Shown in pieces: positions 27,327 through 36,032 of a stretch of DNA of 64,000 nt; the stretch's first letter is position 1; each line of letters opens with the position of its first letter. The notes under the pieces are model-generated. The model searched no databases. It saw only the letters and a program-made list of their open reading frames with translations, and was not told the origin of the DNA. The stretch is from an uncultured Pelagibacteraceae bacterium (GTDB lineage Bacteria > Pseudomonadota > Alphaproteobacteria > Pelagibacterales > Pelagibacteraceae), in the NCBI GenBank assembly GCA_902551985.1, contig CACDFI010000005.1:1-64000 (forward strand). Direction: 5' to 3'. The position numbers were made by a program, and so were the translations under genes.

Positions 27327-27910
27327 AATTAGAATTAAGAAAATTTAATAAATTTGTAGATAAAACTTTTATTGAGGGTGGAAAAGAAGCTAAAGATCCA
27401 GTTTTAATGGTTTCTGTAGCAGCAGTTTTTAAAAATCCTTGGGACGGGAAAGGTTTTGTAGAAGATTTAAAACCCATAATTTTAGATCTAGCTCCAAAAC
27501 TTGGAGATTTACTTGTCCCAGAATTAATTAAAGAAATAGGTTCTCCTGATAAAATACTAGCTTATGGGAAAGCCGGTGTAGTTGGATTAAATGGAGAAAT
27601 TGAGCATGCATCTGCTTTCATTCACACGTTGAGATTTGGTAATAAATTTAGAGATGCGGTCGGTGGTACTTCTTACCTAAGTTTTACGAACACAAGGGGT
27701 CCTGCCGGATCAAAAATATCAATCCCAATGATGCATAAAACTGACTCAGGTTTAAGGCCTTATTATTTAACACATGAGTTTACAATACATGATGCTCCAT
27801 TTGATGACGAAATTGTAATCGCAATTGGAGGTGCTTCAACTGGAAGAGCACATGCTAGAACAGGTGATAGATACCAAGACATGAAGGAAATGGGCATTGA
27901 ACCAAAGTAA
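27323..27910 (+). CDS. Amino acid synthesis family protein (DUF1185, PF06684)
   Basis: A 195-residue soluble protein with hallmarks of PF06684: an early LMVSVAAVFKNPW strand, AYGKAGVVGLNGEIEHASAFIH in the centre, a DEIVIAIGGASTGRAHAR strand near the C-terminus. Despite the family name, no biochemical function is settled to my knowledge. It is locked between the TPP enzyme (ATGA overlap) and a hydrolase gene, so it is probably a pathway enzyme of this operon. The many conserved His, Glu and Arg side chains suggest catalysis rather than regulation. Confidence 0.82.
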   Translation: MKLELRKFNKFVDKTFIEGGKEAKDPVLMVSVAAVFKNPWDGKGFVEDLKPIILDLAPKLGDLLVPELIKEIGSPDKILAYGKAGVVGLNGEIEHASAFIHTLRFGNKFRDAVGGTSYLSFTNTRGPAGSKISIPMMHKTDSGLRPYYLTHEFTIHDAPFDDEIVIAIGGASTGRAHARTGDRYQDMKEMGIEPK

Positions 27911-27912
27911 TA

Positions 27913-28686
27913 ATGATTCATGCAACAGACTCAAAAGGTACATTCTATATATTAAATAAAAAAGATAGAACTCCAATCATATTTATCCACGGTGTGGGGC
28001 TTGATCACTCTATATGGGATTTACAGATAAATGAATTTGATAATACTGTTTTAATTTATGATATTCTAGGTCATGGTAAAACACCTTTAAGCAAAAATGA
28101 TTTAAGTTTTGATGATTTTTCCAATCAAATATTAAACTTAATGGATGAATTAAAATTTAATAAAGTTCACTTAGTTGGTTTTTCTATAGGTTCATTAATT
28201 GCAAGAAATTTTGCTTCAAGATTTAACGATAGATTAGCTTCTCTTACACTTTTGTGTTCTATATTTAATCGATCTGATAAAGAGCAAAAAATTGTAAATG
28301 ATAGATTTGAACAGACCAAAAAAGATCATAAACTTACTAAAGATGCTCTTAAAAGGTGGTTTACAGAAGATTTTTTAAATAAAAATCCAGGCATCTCTGA
28401 TAAAATTTTCAATATTCTTCAAAACAATAACATGAATAATTTTATAAAGATCTATTCCTTATTCGTGAAACATCAAGACAATGAAAAATTTGAAAACATC
28501 AAGACTAAAACATTAGTGATAACTGGTGAAGGTGATGTGGGATCAACCCCAGAAATGTCAATTAATTTAGGTAAAAAAATTAAAAATTCTGTTGTAAAAA
28601 TTATTCCTAAAGGAAAACATCTCTGTAGTATTGAATGCTCAGATGATGTAAATAATACAATAAAAGACCATATACAAAATGCCTGA
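27913..28686 (+). CDS. Alpha/beta hydrolase, 3-oxoadipate enol-lactonase-like
   Basis: A 257-residue alpha/beta hydrolase with HGVGLDHSIW near residue 26, nucleophile Ser91 in GFSIGS, an acid in TGEGDVGSTP and catalytic His in KGKHLCS. It shares the RWFT(D/E)DF..KNP segment and overall layout with the hydrolase at 14214-14984, so the two are paralogues beside two different LLM oxygenases. The end overlaps the aldehyde dehydrogenase start by eight bases. It may open a lactone or ester formed by the monooxygenase. Confidence 0.82.
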   Translation: MIHATDSKGTFYILNKKDRTPIIFIHGVGLDHSIWDLQINEFDNTVLIYDILGHGKTPLSKNDLSFDDFSNQILNLMDELKFNKVHLVGFSIGSLIARNFASRFNDRLASLTLLCSIFNRSDKEQKIVNDRFEQTKKDHKLTKDALKRWFTEDFLNKNPGISDKIFNILQNNNMNNFIKIYSLFVKHQDNEKFENIKTKTLVITGEGDVGSTPEMSINLGKKIKNSVVKIIPKGKHLCSIECSDDVNNTIKDHIQNA

Positions 28687-30160
28687 ATTAAAAAAATATA
28701 AAATGTTTATTGGAGGAGAATGGGTTGACTCTGATACTAAAAAAACTTTTGAAACATTAAACCCAGAAGATAACAAACCATGGGCTGTTGTTCCAGAGGC
28801 AAGTGCCAATGATGTCGATAAAGCAGTTAAAGCTGCTCAGAAAGCTTTTGAAGGGGACTGGCCAAAAATATTACCAAGAGAAAGAGCTAAATTTTTAAGA
28901 GCTATTGGAAAAAAACTTAGAGACAATGCAGAATTACTTGGCAAGATTGAAACGATTGATACTGGAAAGCTATTTAGAGAAACCAACAAGCAAGCAAACT
29001 ATATAGCAGAATATTATGACTATTACGCTGGTATGGCTGATAAAGTTGAAGGTACTGTTCTTCCAATAGACAAACCAAACATTCAAGCTATAACCTCAAG
29101 AATACCTATAGGTGTTATTGCAGCAATTGTGCCATGGAACTCCCAAATGTTTTTAACAGCAACAAAACTTGCTCCAGCTCTAGCTATGGGAAATACAGTT
29201 GTAATTAAATCCTCTGAGCTTGCACCTGCTGTGATGTTTGAATTTGCAAAACTTATAGAGGAAACTGGTATTCCAAAAGGAGTAGTAAATGTGATTACGG
29301 GATTTGGAGATCCATGTGGTAAAGCTTTAACCACGCATGATTTAGTTGAGAAAGTGGCTTTTACAGGAGGACCTGAAACTGCAAGACATATTATTAGAAA
29401 TTCTGCAGAAAACTTGTCAGAGGTTAGTTTAGAATTAGGTGGAAAAAGCCCAGTTGCAGTATTTGATGATGCACATCAAGAAAATGCTATCAATGGAATT
29501 ACTGCAGGTATATTTGGTGCTAGTGGACAAAGCTGTATTGCAGGTTCAAGATTATATTTGCAAAAAGGAATTTATGATGAGTTTCTTGATAAACTTACAA
29601 AAAGAGCTGAAAAAATTAAAATTGGTGCTCCAATGGATCCTGATACTGAAATGGGCCCTTTAAGTAACTTTAAGCAACTAGAAATTATCGAAAAAAATAT
29701 AAAAAAAACAATAGAGCAAGGTGGAAAGGTTAGATGTGGAGGAAAAAGACATCCATTTTCTAATGAAGGTTATTATTTTCCTCCAACAATAATTGAGTGT
29801 GATAATCACAATCTTCCAACTGCTGAAAATGAACTATTTGGACCAGTTTTATCTGTCATGAAATTTAATGATGAAAAGGAAGTCATAGAAAAAATGAATG
29901 ATAATCAATATGGATTATCTTCTGGTGTATACACCAGTGACTTTGCTAGAGGTTTGAGAGTATCTAATGCTATTAGGGCAGGAATTACATTTGTTAATAC
30001 GTATAGACTAATTTCACCTTCTGCACCTTTTGGAGGAATTAAAGATAGCGGGTATGGAAAGGAAGCAGGAATGGAGTCAATTAAAGATTATACTAGAGTT
30101 AAAACTACTTGGTATTATACTTCTGATGAACCAACTTTAGATCCTTTCTCAATCAGATAA
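28679..30160 (+). CDS. NAD(P)-dependent aldehyde dehydrogenase
   Basis: A 493-residue aldehyde dehydrogenase of standard length. Asn154 in PWNSQ, Lys177 in VIKSSE, general base Glu252 in LELGGKSP and nucleophile Cys286 in GQSCIAGS are all present. It should oxidise an aldehyde to an acid in the cytoplasm. As the fifth enzyme of the operon it probably handles the aldehyde released by the monooxygenase or TPP enzyme. Betaine-aldehyde or hydroxymuconic-semialdehyde-type substrates are possible, but the sequence does not decide. Confidence 0.9.
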   Translation: MPELKKYKMFIGGEWVDSDTKKTFETLNPEDNKPWAVVPEASANDVDKAVKAAQKAFEGDWPKILPRERAKFLRAIGKKLRDNAELLGKIETIDTGKLFRETNKQANYIAEYYDYYAGMADKVEGTVLPIDKPNIQAITSRIPIGVIAAIVPWNSQMFLTATKLAPALAMGNTVVIKSSELAPAVMFEFAKLIEETGIPKGVVNVITGFGDPCGKALTTHDLVEKVAFTGGPETARHIIRNSAENLSEVSLELGGKSPVAVFDDAHQENAINGITAGIFGASGQSCIAGSRLYLQKGIYDEFLDKLTKRAEKIKIGAPMDPDTEMGPLSNFKQLEIIEKNIKKTIEQGGKVRCGGKRHPFSNEGYYFPPTIIECDNHNLPTAENELFGPVLSVMKFNDEKEVIEKMNDNQYGLSSGVYTSDFARGLRVSNAIRAGITFVNTYRLISPSAPFGGIKDSGYGKEAGMESIKDYTRVKTTWYYTSDEPTLDPFSIR

Positions 30161-30163
30161 TAA

Positions 30164-31021
30164 TTGTCAACAAAACATACATTACTTATTTTATTCGTAG
30201 TCTTCCTACTTGGAAGTGCATATCCAACAGGTAAATTAGGATTAAACGATACAATACCTCCAATTCTTTTTGGTGGTTTAAGAATGTTAATTGTGTTTTT
30301 ATGTTTAATACCATTTTTTAAATTTCAAACAATTGAAAGAAAATATATTATTCCTTTGATTGGGTTTTCAATTTGTTTTGGCGTTATGGTTAATATGTTT
30401 TTATATTTGTCCATAAACGCTTCAAGCATTCTGGCACCTATAACAATAGGAGCTCAGCTTTCTATTCCTTTTGGCATAATATTAAGTTCAATATTTTTGA
30501 GTGAAAAGATAAGTTATAAAAAGTGGTTACTTATCATGACATCTTTTTTTGGTATTGTGATACTTGCTTTTGATCCAAAAGTTGTTGAGGAATTAACAGG
30601 ATCTCTCCTAATTTGTTGTATGGCGTTTTTTTATGGTTTATCGCAAGTTTTCTCCAGGTATCTTAAAAATTTAGATGTAAAATTTACAAATACATTTATG
30701 AGTTTAGTTGGCTTTGTAATTTTATTTACACTATCAGTATTGTTTGAAGGAACTTCTATTCAAACTATTAAAAATATTAGTATTGGAAGTTGGCTTACAG
30801 TTTTATATGCAGGAGCTATAATCTCTTTATTAGGTCATTTAATGATGTTTTATTTGTATAAATTTTATCCAATTGATATGGTGCTTCCTTTCTACGCTTT
30901 GTTTCCAGTTTTTGGGTTAATTCTTACTTTTTTCATTTTCGGTGAAGTTCCATCTTTAGTTACTGTTACTGGGGGATTAATTGTAATTACCTCTGTGTTT
31001 TTTGCACAAAAAATGAGATAA
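30164..31021 (+). CDS. DMT superfamily (EamA) permease
   Basis: A 285-residue protein with two EamA repeats and about ten membrane segments. The best start is a TTG at 30164, three bases after the aldehyde dehydrogenase stop; it fits the usual N-terminus of the family, and no nearby ATG restores the first membrane segment. It is the last gene of the LLM-TPP-DUF1185 operon and the likely transporter for its substrate. Confidence 0.83.
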   Translation: MSTKHTLLILFVVFLLGSAYPTGKLGLNDTIPPILFGGLRMLIVFLCLIPFFKFQTIERKYIIPLIGFSICFGVMVNMFLYLSINASSILAPITIGAQLSIPFGIILSSIFLSEKISYKKWLLIMTSFFGIVILAFDPKVVEELTGSLLICCMAFFYGLSQVFSRYLKNLDVKFTNTFMSLVGFVILFTLSVLFEGTSIQTIKNISIGSWLTVLYAGAIISLLGHLMMFYLYKFYPIDMVLPFYALFPVFGLILTFFIFGEVPSLVTVTGGLIVITSVFFAQKMR

Positions 31022-31023
31022 TT

Positions 31024-31052
31024 TTGTCATTGAAAATTATAACTAATAGGAT
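31024..31052 (+). promoter_or_regulatory. Candidate promoter of the binding-protein gene at 31095
   Basis: TTGTCA and TAGGAT separated by 17 bases lie just after the DMT permease stop and 42 bases before the ATG at 31095. An AGAGGG ribosome-binding site at 31084-31089 follows. The -10 match is imperfect. Confidence 0.35.
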
Positions 31053-31069
31053 TTAATTTAACTTTAAAA

Positions 31070-31083
31070 AATTGTTAACAATT
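31070..31083. promoter_or_regulatory. Perfect 14-bp palindrome before the ribosome-binding site
   Basis: AATTGTTAACAATT is identical on both strands and ends exactly where the AGAGGG ribosome-binding site of the binding-protein gene begins, downstream of the likely promoter. A dimeric repressor bound here would block transcription. Because it is AT-rich, chance occurrence is possible. Confidence 0.35.
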
Positions 31084-31094
31084 AGAGGGAATAT

Positions 31095-32285
31095 ATGAAA
31101 AAACTAGTATTAGCGATGTTTGTCATTGTATCTTGCTTTACCTCAAAAGCATATTCAGATGGACATGGCATTAAAATGGGAATTATTTTAGGATTTACAG
31201 GTCCTATTGAGTCCCTAACTCCAGCTATGGCTGCTTCTGCAGAGCTTGCATTTAAAGAAGCTTCAGACTCAGGTTCATTGCTAGGTGGTAAAAAAATTTC
31301 TGTTGAAAGAGCAGACTCAACTTGTGTTGACTCAGCTGCTGCAACAGCTGCTGCCGAAGGTTTAATATCTGACGGTGTAGTAGCAATTATGGGAGCTGAC
31401 TGTTCTGGAGTAACTGGAGCAATAGCAACAAATGTTGCTGTACCAAATGGTGTCGTTATGATTTCACCATCAGCTACATCTCCAGGATTGACTGATCTTA
31501 AAGACAACGGTTATTTCTTTAGAACTGCTCCATCTGATGCAAGAGGTGGTCAAGTATTAGCAGATATTACTAAAGATAGAAAAGTTAAAAGTATTGCAGT
31601 TACACATACAAATAATGATTATGGAAAAGGTTTAGCAGATGTATATGTTGCAGCTGTTAAAGCTCACGGTATAAACGTAACTGTTGTAACAGCTCACGAA
31701 GAAGGTAAAGGAGACTACGGTGCAGAAGTTGCTACTCTGGCAGCTGCAGGTGGAGATGCTTTAGCTGTTTTAGGTTACTTAGATCAAGCTGGAGGAAGTA
31801 TCATCGATGGCTCATTAGACTCAGGTGCATTTGATGTATTTGTATTATCTGATGGTATGATCGGTGACTCTTTGACAGACAGATTTGGGAATGATTTAAA
31901 TAAATCTTTTGGATCACTTCCAGGATCAATGGGTAAAGGCGCAACAATATTCAAAGATGTTGCTGGTGCTGCAGGTATTGACTCTTCAGGTCCTTACACT
32001 TCAGAATCTTACGATGCTGCAGCTTTGATAGTATTGGCTATGCAAGCTGGCGGAAAAGCTGACAGAGGAACTGTTCAAGCAAATGTAATGTCTGTTGCGA
32101 ATGCTCCAGGAGAAAAAATTTATCCTGGTGAATTGAAAAAAGCTTTAGATTTATTAGCTAGTGGGAAAGCTGTAAATTATGAAGGAGCTTCAAGTGTAGA
32201 ACTTACAGATGTTGGAGAAGCATCTGGTGCCTTTATTGAGAAAGAAATTAAGGGTGGTAAGTTTAAAGACAAAAAACAAAGATAA
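31095..32285 (+). CDS. Branched-chain/amide-type (HAAT) ABC substrate-binding protein
   Basis: A 396-residue periplasmic binding protein of the Leu/Ile/Val-type (peripla_BP_6) family. It has a signal peptide (MKKLVLAMFVIV...) with cleavage probably near residue 21, and an IVSC sequence at 11-14 is a weak alternative lipobox. The mature start GIKMGIILGFTGPIESLTP, the Cys/Asp-containing GADCSGV and the YTSESYDAAAL segment are family-typical. It converges on a complete permease/ATPase set whose last gene begins at 34316, so the pair probably forms one importer. A strong terminator follows. The alanine- and glycine-rich composition suggests high expression. Confidence 0.87.
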   Translation: MKKLVLAMFVIVSCFTSKAYSDGHGIKMGIILGFTGPIESLTPAMAASAELAFKEASDSGSLLGGKKISVERADSTCVDSAAATAAAEGLISDGVVAIMGADCSGVTGAIATNVAVPNGVVMISPSATSPGLTDLKDNGYFFRTAPSDARGGQVLADITKDRKVKSIAVTHTNNDYGKGLADVYVAAVKAHGINVTVVTAHEEGKGDYGAEVATLAAAGGDALAVLGYLDQAGGSIIDGSLDSGAFDVFVLSDGMIGDSLTDRFGNDLNKSFGSLPGSMGKGATIFKDVAGAAGIDSSGPYTSESYDAAALIVLAMQAGGKADRGTVQANVMSVANAPGEKIYPGELKKALDLLASGKAVNYEGASSVELTDVGEASGAFIEKEIKGGKFKDKKQR

Positions 32286-32300
32286 TACTTAATTATTAAA

Positions 32301-32332
32301 CTCCAGCGGTGAAAATCGCTGGAGTTTTTTTT
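32301..32332 (+). terminator. Rho-independent terminator, possibly bidirectional
   Basis: A perfect 8-bp GC-rich stem (CTCCAGCG / CGCTGGAG) with an 8-base loop is followed by eight T residues. It ends the plus-strand binding-protein transcript 15 bases after the stop. On the minus strand the same stem, with a weaker TTTAATAATT tail, may end the transcript of the convergent LysE gene, whose stop codon lies within the T-tract. Confidence 0.92.
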
Positions 32333-32939
32333 ATCCCAAAATATTGTTCAACACGTAAATACAAAGAGACGACATAAATAAAATTATCGAAAAATTAATA
32401 ATTTTCCAAACCCTGTTGCTGTTTAAATAATCAGATAAAAACTTAGATAAATATCCCAATGTAAAAAAAAATATTATTGACGAAAGAGTTGCTCCAAATC
32501 CAAATAATATTTTTTGATTAATTAAAAAGTTTTTCGAAAAGTTTCCTAAAAAAAATACAGTATCAGAATAGACATGCGGATTTAAATAAGTAAAACCAAG
32601 TGTTTTAAATATTACAGAACTTAGACTTGCTGTTTCATTTTTGCGATTTATCTCAAAATTGATATTTATATTTTTCAGTTTTTTCCAAATAAAATGAATT
32701 AAAAATAAAAATAAAAGAAGATTTAGAATAAGTTCAACTAAAGGTGAAAAAAAACTCTCAAAATAATGGAATAAGAATATTCCTAAAAATATAAGAAGGA
32801 AATCTGATAATGTGCAAATTGCACATACAATAAAAACAAATTGTTTTTTTAAACCTTGCTCAATTACAAATATATTTTGAGCCCCAATAGCTAATATTAA
32901 ACTCAGTCCTGTAAAGAACCCTAAAATGAAATAACTCAT
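32331..32939 (-). CDS. LysE/ArgO-family amino acid exporter
   Basis: A 202-residue inner-membrane protein with six predicted segments. The N-terminal AIGAQNIFVIEQGL motif is the LysE/ArgO signature. Members export basic amino acids. It starts six bases after the LivM-like permease stop, making it the last gene of a long minus-strand run that includes two importers and a CsiD homologue. Export of surplus lysine or arginine is the family expectation, not shown here. Confidence 0.87.
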   Translation of the reverse strand: MSYFILGFFTGLSLILAIGAQNIFVIEQGLKKQFVFIVCAICTLSDFLLIFLGIFLFHYFESFFSPLVELILNLLLFLFLIHFIWKKLKNININFEINRKNETASLSSVIFKTLGFTYLNPHVYSDTVFFLGNFSKNFLINQKILFGFGATLSSIIFFFTLGYLSKFLSDYLNSNRVWKIINFSIILFMSSLCIYVLNNILG

Positions 32940-32945
32940 CTTAAA

Positions 32946-34316
32946 TTATTGTTTTATAATTTTTTCTGGAATTATTCCTTGAGGTCTAAATCTCATTATC
33001 AGAAGGAGTCCTATACCAACGAGCAAAAATCTAAAATATGGAGCACTATTAATTAAATGAATTTTAATTTCATTCGTTTCAGGTAAGTGAGCTGTAAATA
33101 AATTTATGAAAAATAAAGCAATAGGTGCTGCCTCTACCCACAAGAACCATACAACAAACCCTCCAAGAATTGCTCCAAAATTGTTTCCTGTACCACCAAC
33201 AATTACCATGACCCAAATTACAAATGTATATCTCATTGGTCTATAACTCCCTGGGGTAAACAGTCCATCATTAGTTACCATCATAGCTCCAGCAATACCC
33301 ACAATTGCTGAACCTAAAATAAATATGAATAAATGTTGTTTAACTACATTCTTACCCATTGCGCTTGCAGCTTCTTCATTATCTCTTATTGCTCTCATCA
33401 TTCTACCCCAAGGGGAGTAAAGAGCCTTTTGTGTAATTATTAGTAAAATTATAACTACAACTAAAAACATGCCTGCAAAACATAGTTTTACATAAACAGA
33501 TGATGCATCAATAACTAACTGATTTAAAATATCCTGTCTCTCCGACAATGAATTTGCAAGATCTAATTTTGCTGAGTGAAATTTTTCTACTAAATTTATA
33601 AACCAAGGAGAAGTTTGTAGGTCAATTTCATAAGGAGCTGGTCTTTTTAAACCAATAACATTTTTAACCCCTCTTGCTAACCAATCTTCATGTTTAATAA
33701 TGGAAACAACAATTTCAGCTATCAATAACGTTGCAATAGCTAAATAATCTGCTCTTAGTCCTAAAGCAACTTTCCCTACAATAAATGCTAGCCCAGCAGC
33801 AAAAAGTCCTCCAACTATCCATGAGGATAAAACTGGTAACCCAAGTCCTCCAAGAAAACCTGTCTTCGCTGGATCAACAGCTTCTATTTGTTCAATTGCA
33901 GGTCCAGCAATTATTTTTATTAGAATTAATCCAACAATAATTATTCCAGCTACTAAGTAATTTCTTTTATTAGATTTTTGAATATTTTTTAAAATATACG
34001 TTGTAGAAAAAATCATTAATATAATTATTCCTAGGCAAGTCATCATATTAACTCCACCCACGCTCCAAGCTTCAGGTACAGGTGCAACAGATACTAATAC
34101 AACTGCCAAACCACCTAATGCTGTATAACCCATGATCCCAAAGTTTATTAAGCCAGCATAACCCCATTGAATATTTGCTCCTAGTGTCATTACTGCAGAA
34201 ATCATACAATAATTAAATATTGTTAATGCGATAGACCAAGACTGAAAGATGCCAACTAAAATAATTAAAAGTAGCATTATAGAATACGCTATAATTATAT
34301 TTAAATAATTCCTCAT
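32946..34316 (-). CDS. HAAT ABC permease, LivM type
   Basis: A 456-residue permease, longer than LivM itself, with about ten membrane segments and the family loop GLRADYLAIATLLIAEIV. The second half has the ATPase-contact region MMRAIRDNEEAASAMGKN. An extended soluble stretch near residues 215-270 probably faces the periplasm and accounts for the extra length. The start overlaps the LivH-like stop by four bases. It works with the LivH-, LivF- and LivG-like products encoded upstream, and probably with the binding protein at 31095. Confidence 0.88.
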   Translation of the reverse strand: MRNYLNIIIAYSIMLLLIILVGIFQSWSIALTIFNYCMISAVMTLGANIQWGYAGLINFGIMGYTALGGLAVVLVSVAPVPEAWSVGGVNMMTCLGIIILMIFSTTYILKNIQKSNKRNYLVAGIIIVGLILIKIIAGPAIEQIEAVDPAKTGFLGGLGLPVLSSWIVGGLFAAGLAFIVGKVALGLRADYLAIATLLIAEIVVSIIKHEDWLARGVKNVIGLKRPAPYEIDLQTSPWFINLVEKFHSAKLDLANSLSERQDILNQLVIDASSVYVKLCFAGMFLVVVIILLIITQKALYSPWGRMMRAIRDNEEAASAMGKNVVKQHLFIFILGSAIVGIAGAMMVTNDGLFTPGSYRPMRYTFVIWVMVIVGGTGNNFGAILGGFVVWFLWVEAAPIALFFINLFTAHLPETNEIKIHLINSAPYFRFLLVGIGLLLIMRFRPQGIIPEKIIKQ

Positions 34317-35323
34317 ATACGTTTTCCTTCAAATATGCCTGATGGTCTAAATATTAAAACAATGACTAGTATCGAAAATGAAATCGCAAATTTATAATCG
34401 GTTGATAATAATTGCATCAATGAATTTGGTTCTAAAGACTCTGGCAAAATATAAACTAAAAATCTTTTATATGCATAAGTCAAAAATATTTCAGCAAACG
34501 CGATAACATAACCGCCAAAGAATGCTCCATATGGATTTCCTATTCCTCCTACTATCGCAGCAGCAAAAATGGGTAACATATTATTGAAATATACGAATGG
34601 TCTATAACTTTTATCCAAACCATAAAGAATTCCACCAATTGTTGCTAATATTCCAGCTATAATCCAAGTAATTAAAACCACTTTTTTTGGATCTATTCCA
34701 GATAGGAGAGCTAAATCCTCATTATCTGAGTAAGCCCTCATACTAGTTCCAGTTTTAGTTTTATTTAAAAACCAAAACATAATAGCAACAACAATTATAG
34801 TAACCACAATTGTTATCATTTGTGTAGATTTAATTGTTAAACCTTCTGCAAGACCTGTCATTTCTTTAAATTCCGTTGCTTTTAAAATAAATTTTTCACC
34901 ATCTAAGAATCTACGATCAGTAGGTCCAATTATAATTCTTATTATCGCTTGTGTTACAAACATTACACCAACACTGACCATTGCAAGCATAACTGGCGGA
35001 CTTTTCTTAATTCTGTAATACTTAAATACTGTTTGATCAATTATCAGCATGTATAAAATCATCATAAAAATTGCAAAAGGAATAGTGAGCAAAGCTGTAG
35101 GCAGAAAACCAAAATTAATTCCGATAGATTGGAAGTAATAAGTCAAAAGTACAGCAAACATTGTACCAAATGACATCATGTCCCCAGTTGCAAAGTTAGC
35201 AAATCTTAAAATACCGTATATTAATGTTACAAAAATTGCTCCAAGAGCTAATTGAGAACCATATGTCAAGGCTGGAATAATTGTATAATTCAATAAAACT
35301 ATTACTGCATTAATTAAATCCAT
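34313..35323 (-). CDS. HAAT ABC permease, LivH type
   Basis: A 336-residue permease with eight to ten membrane segments. It has the conserved LGAIFVTLIYGILRFANFATGDMM region at the N-terminus and the ATPase-contacting MRAYSDNEDLALLSGID segment near residue 200. It pairs with the LivM-like subunit encoded immediately downstream (ATGA overlap) and lies one base after the LivF-like ATPase gene. Confidence 0.88.
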   Translation of the reverse strand: MDLINAVIVLLNYTIIPALTYGSQLALGAIFVTLIYGILRFANFATGDMMSFGTMFAVLLTYYFQSIGINFGFLPTALLTIPFAIFMMILYMLIIDQTVFKYYRIKKSPPVMLAMVSVGVMFVTQAIIRIIIGPTDRRFLDGEKFILKATEFKEMTGLAEGLTIKSTQMITIVVTIIVVAIMFWFLNKTKTGTSMRAYSDNEDLALLSGIDPKKVVLITWIIAGILATIGGILYGLDKSYRPFVYFNNMLPIFAAAIVGGIGNPYGAFFGGYVIAFAEIFLTYAYKRFLVYILPESLEPNSLMQLLSTDYKFAISFSILVIVLIFRPSGIFEGKRI

Positions 35324-35324
35324 A

Positions 35325-36032
35325 CTAAGCTCCTAAGAAAGATCTCCTGACTTCTGGATCATTTAATAATTCCTTGCCAGACCCCTCAAATTTATTTTCC
35401 CCAGTTACAAGAACATATCCTCGATCAGAAATGCTTAAAGCCTGTTTTGCATTTTGCTCGACCATGATGATTGCTACTTTTGTATTTTTAACTCTAATAA
35501 TATGTTCAAACAATTCATCCATTACTATTGGGGAAACACCTGCCGTAGGTTCATCTAACATAAGAACAGATGGTTTTATCATTAAAGCTCTTCCCAAAGC
35601 TACTTGTTGTCTTTGTCCACCTGATAATTGTCCAACAACTTGATCTTTTTTTTCTCTTAGGATTGGAAATAGATCATATATTTCCTCGATAACATTGTTT
35701 ACATTATCTTTTCTTAAAAAAGCACCAACTTCTAAATTTTCTTTTACTGTAAGTTCTGCAAAAACATTTCTAGTTTGTGGAACAAATGATATTCCCTTTT
35801 TAACTCTATCTTGAGGAGATAGTTTAGAAATATCTTCTCCATCAATTAAAATATTGCCCGATTTTAGGTTTAACAATCCAAGCATTGCCTTCATTGCTGT
35901 GGATTTGCCAGCTCCATTTGGTCCGAGAATAGCAACTATCTCTCCCCTATTAACATTTATAGAGCATGAGCTAATTATATCAGGACCATCACCGTATCCT
36001 CCTGTCATTTTATTTCCCTCAAAAAATGCCAT
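35325..36032 (-). CDS. HAAT ABC ATPase, LivF type
   Basis: A 235-residue ATPase with Walker A GPNGAGKST, Q-loop in FVPQTRNVF, signature LSGGQRQQ, Walker B VLMLDEPTAGVS and the MVEQNAKQAL region that marks LivF proteins. The stop of the LivG-like gene abuts its start. It is one of the two motor subunits of the first importer. Confidence 0.9.
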   Translation of the reverse strand: MAFFEGNKMTGGYGDGPDIISSCSINVNRGEIVAILGPNGAGKSTAMKAMLGLLNLKSGNILIDGEDISKLSPQDRVKKGISFVPQTRNVFAELTVKENLEVGAFLRKDNVNNVIEEIYDLFPILREKKDQVVGQLSGGQRQQVALGRALMIKPSVLMLDEPTAGVSPIVMDELFEHIIRVKNTKVAIIMVEQNAKQALSISDRGYVLVTGENKFEGSGKELLNDPEVRRSFLGA

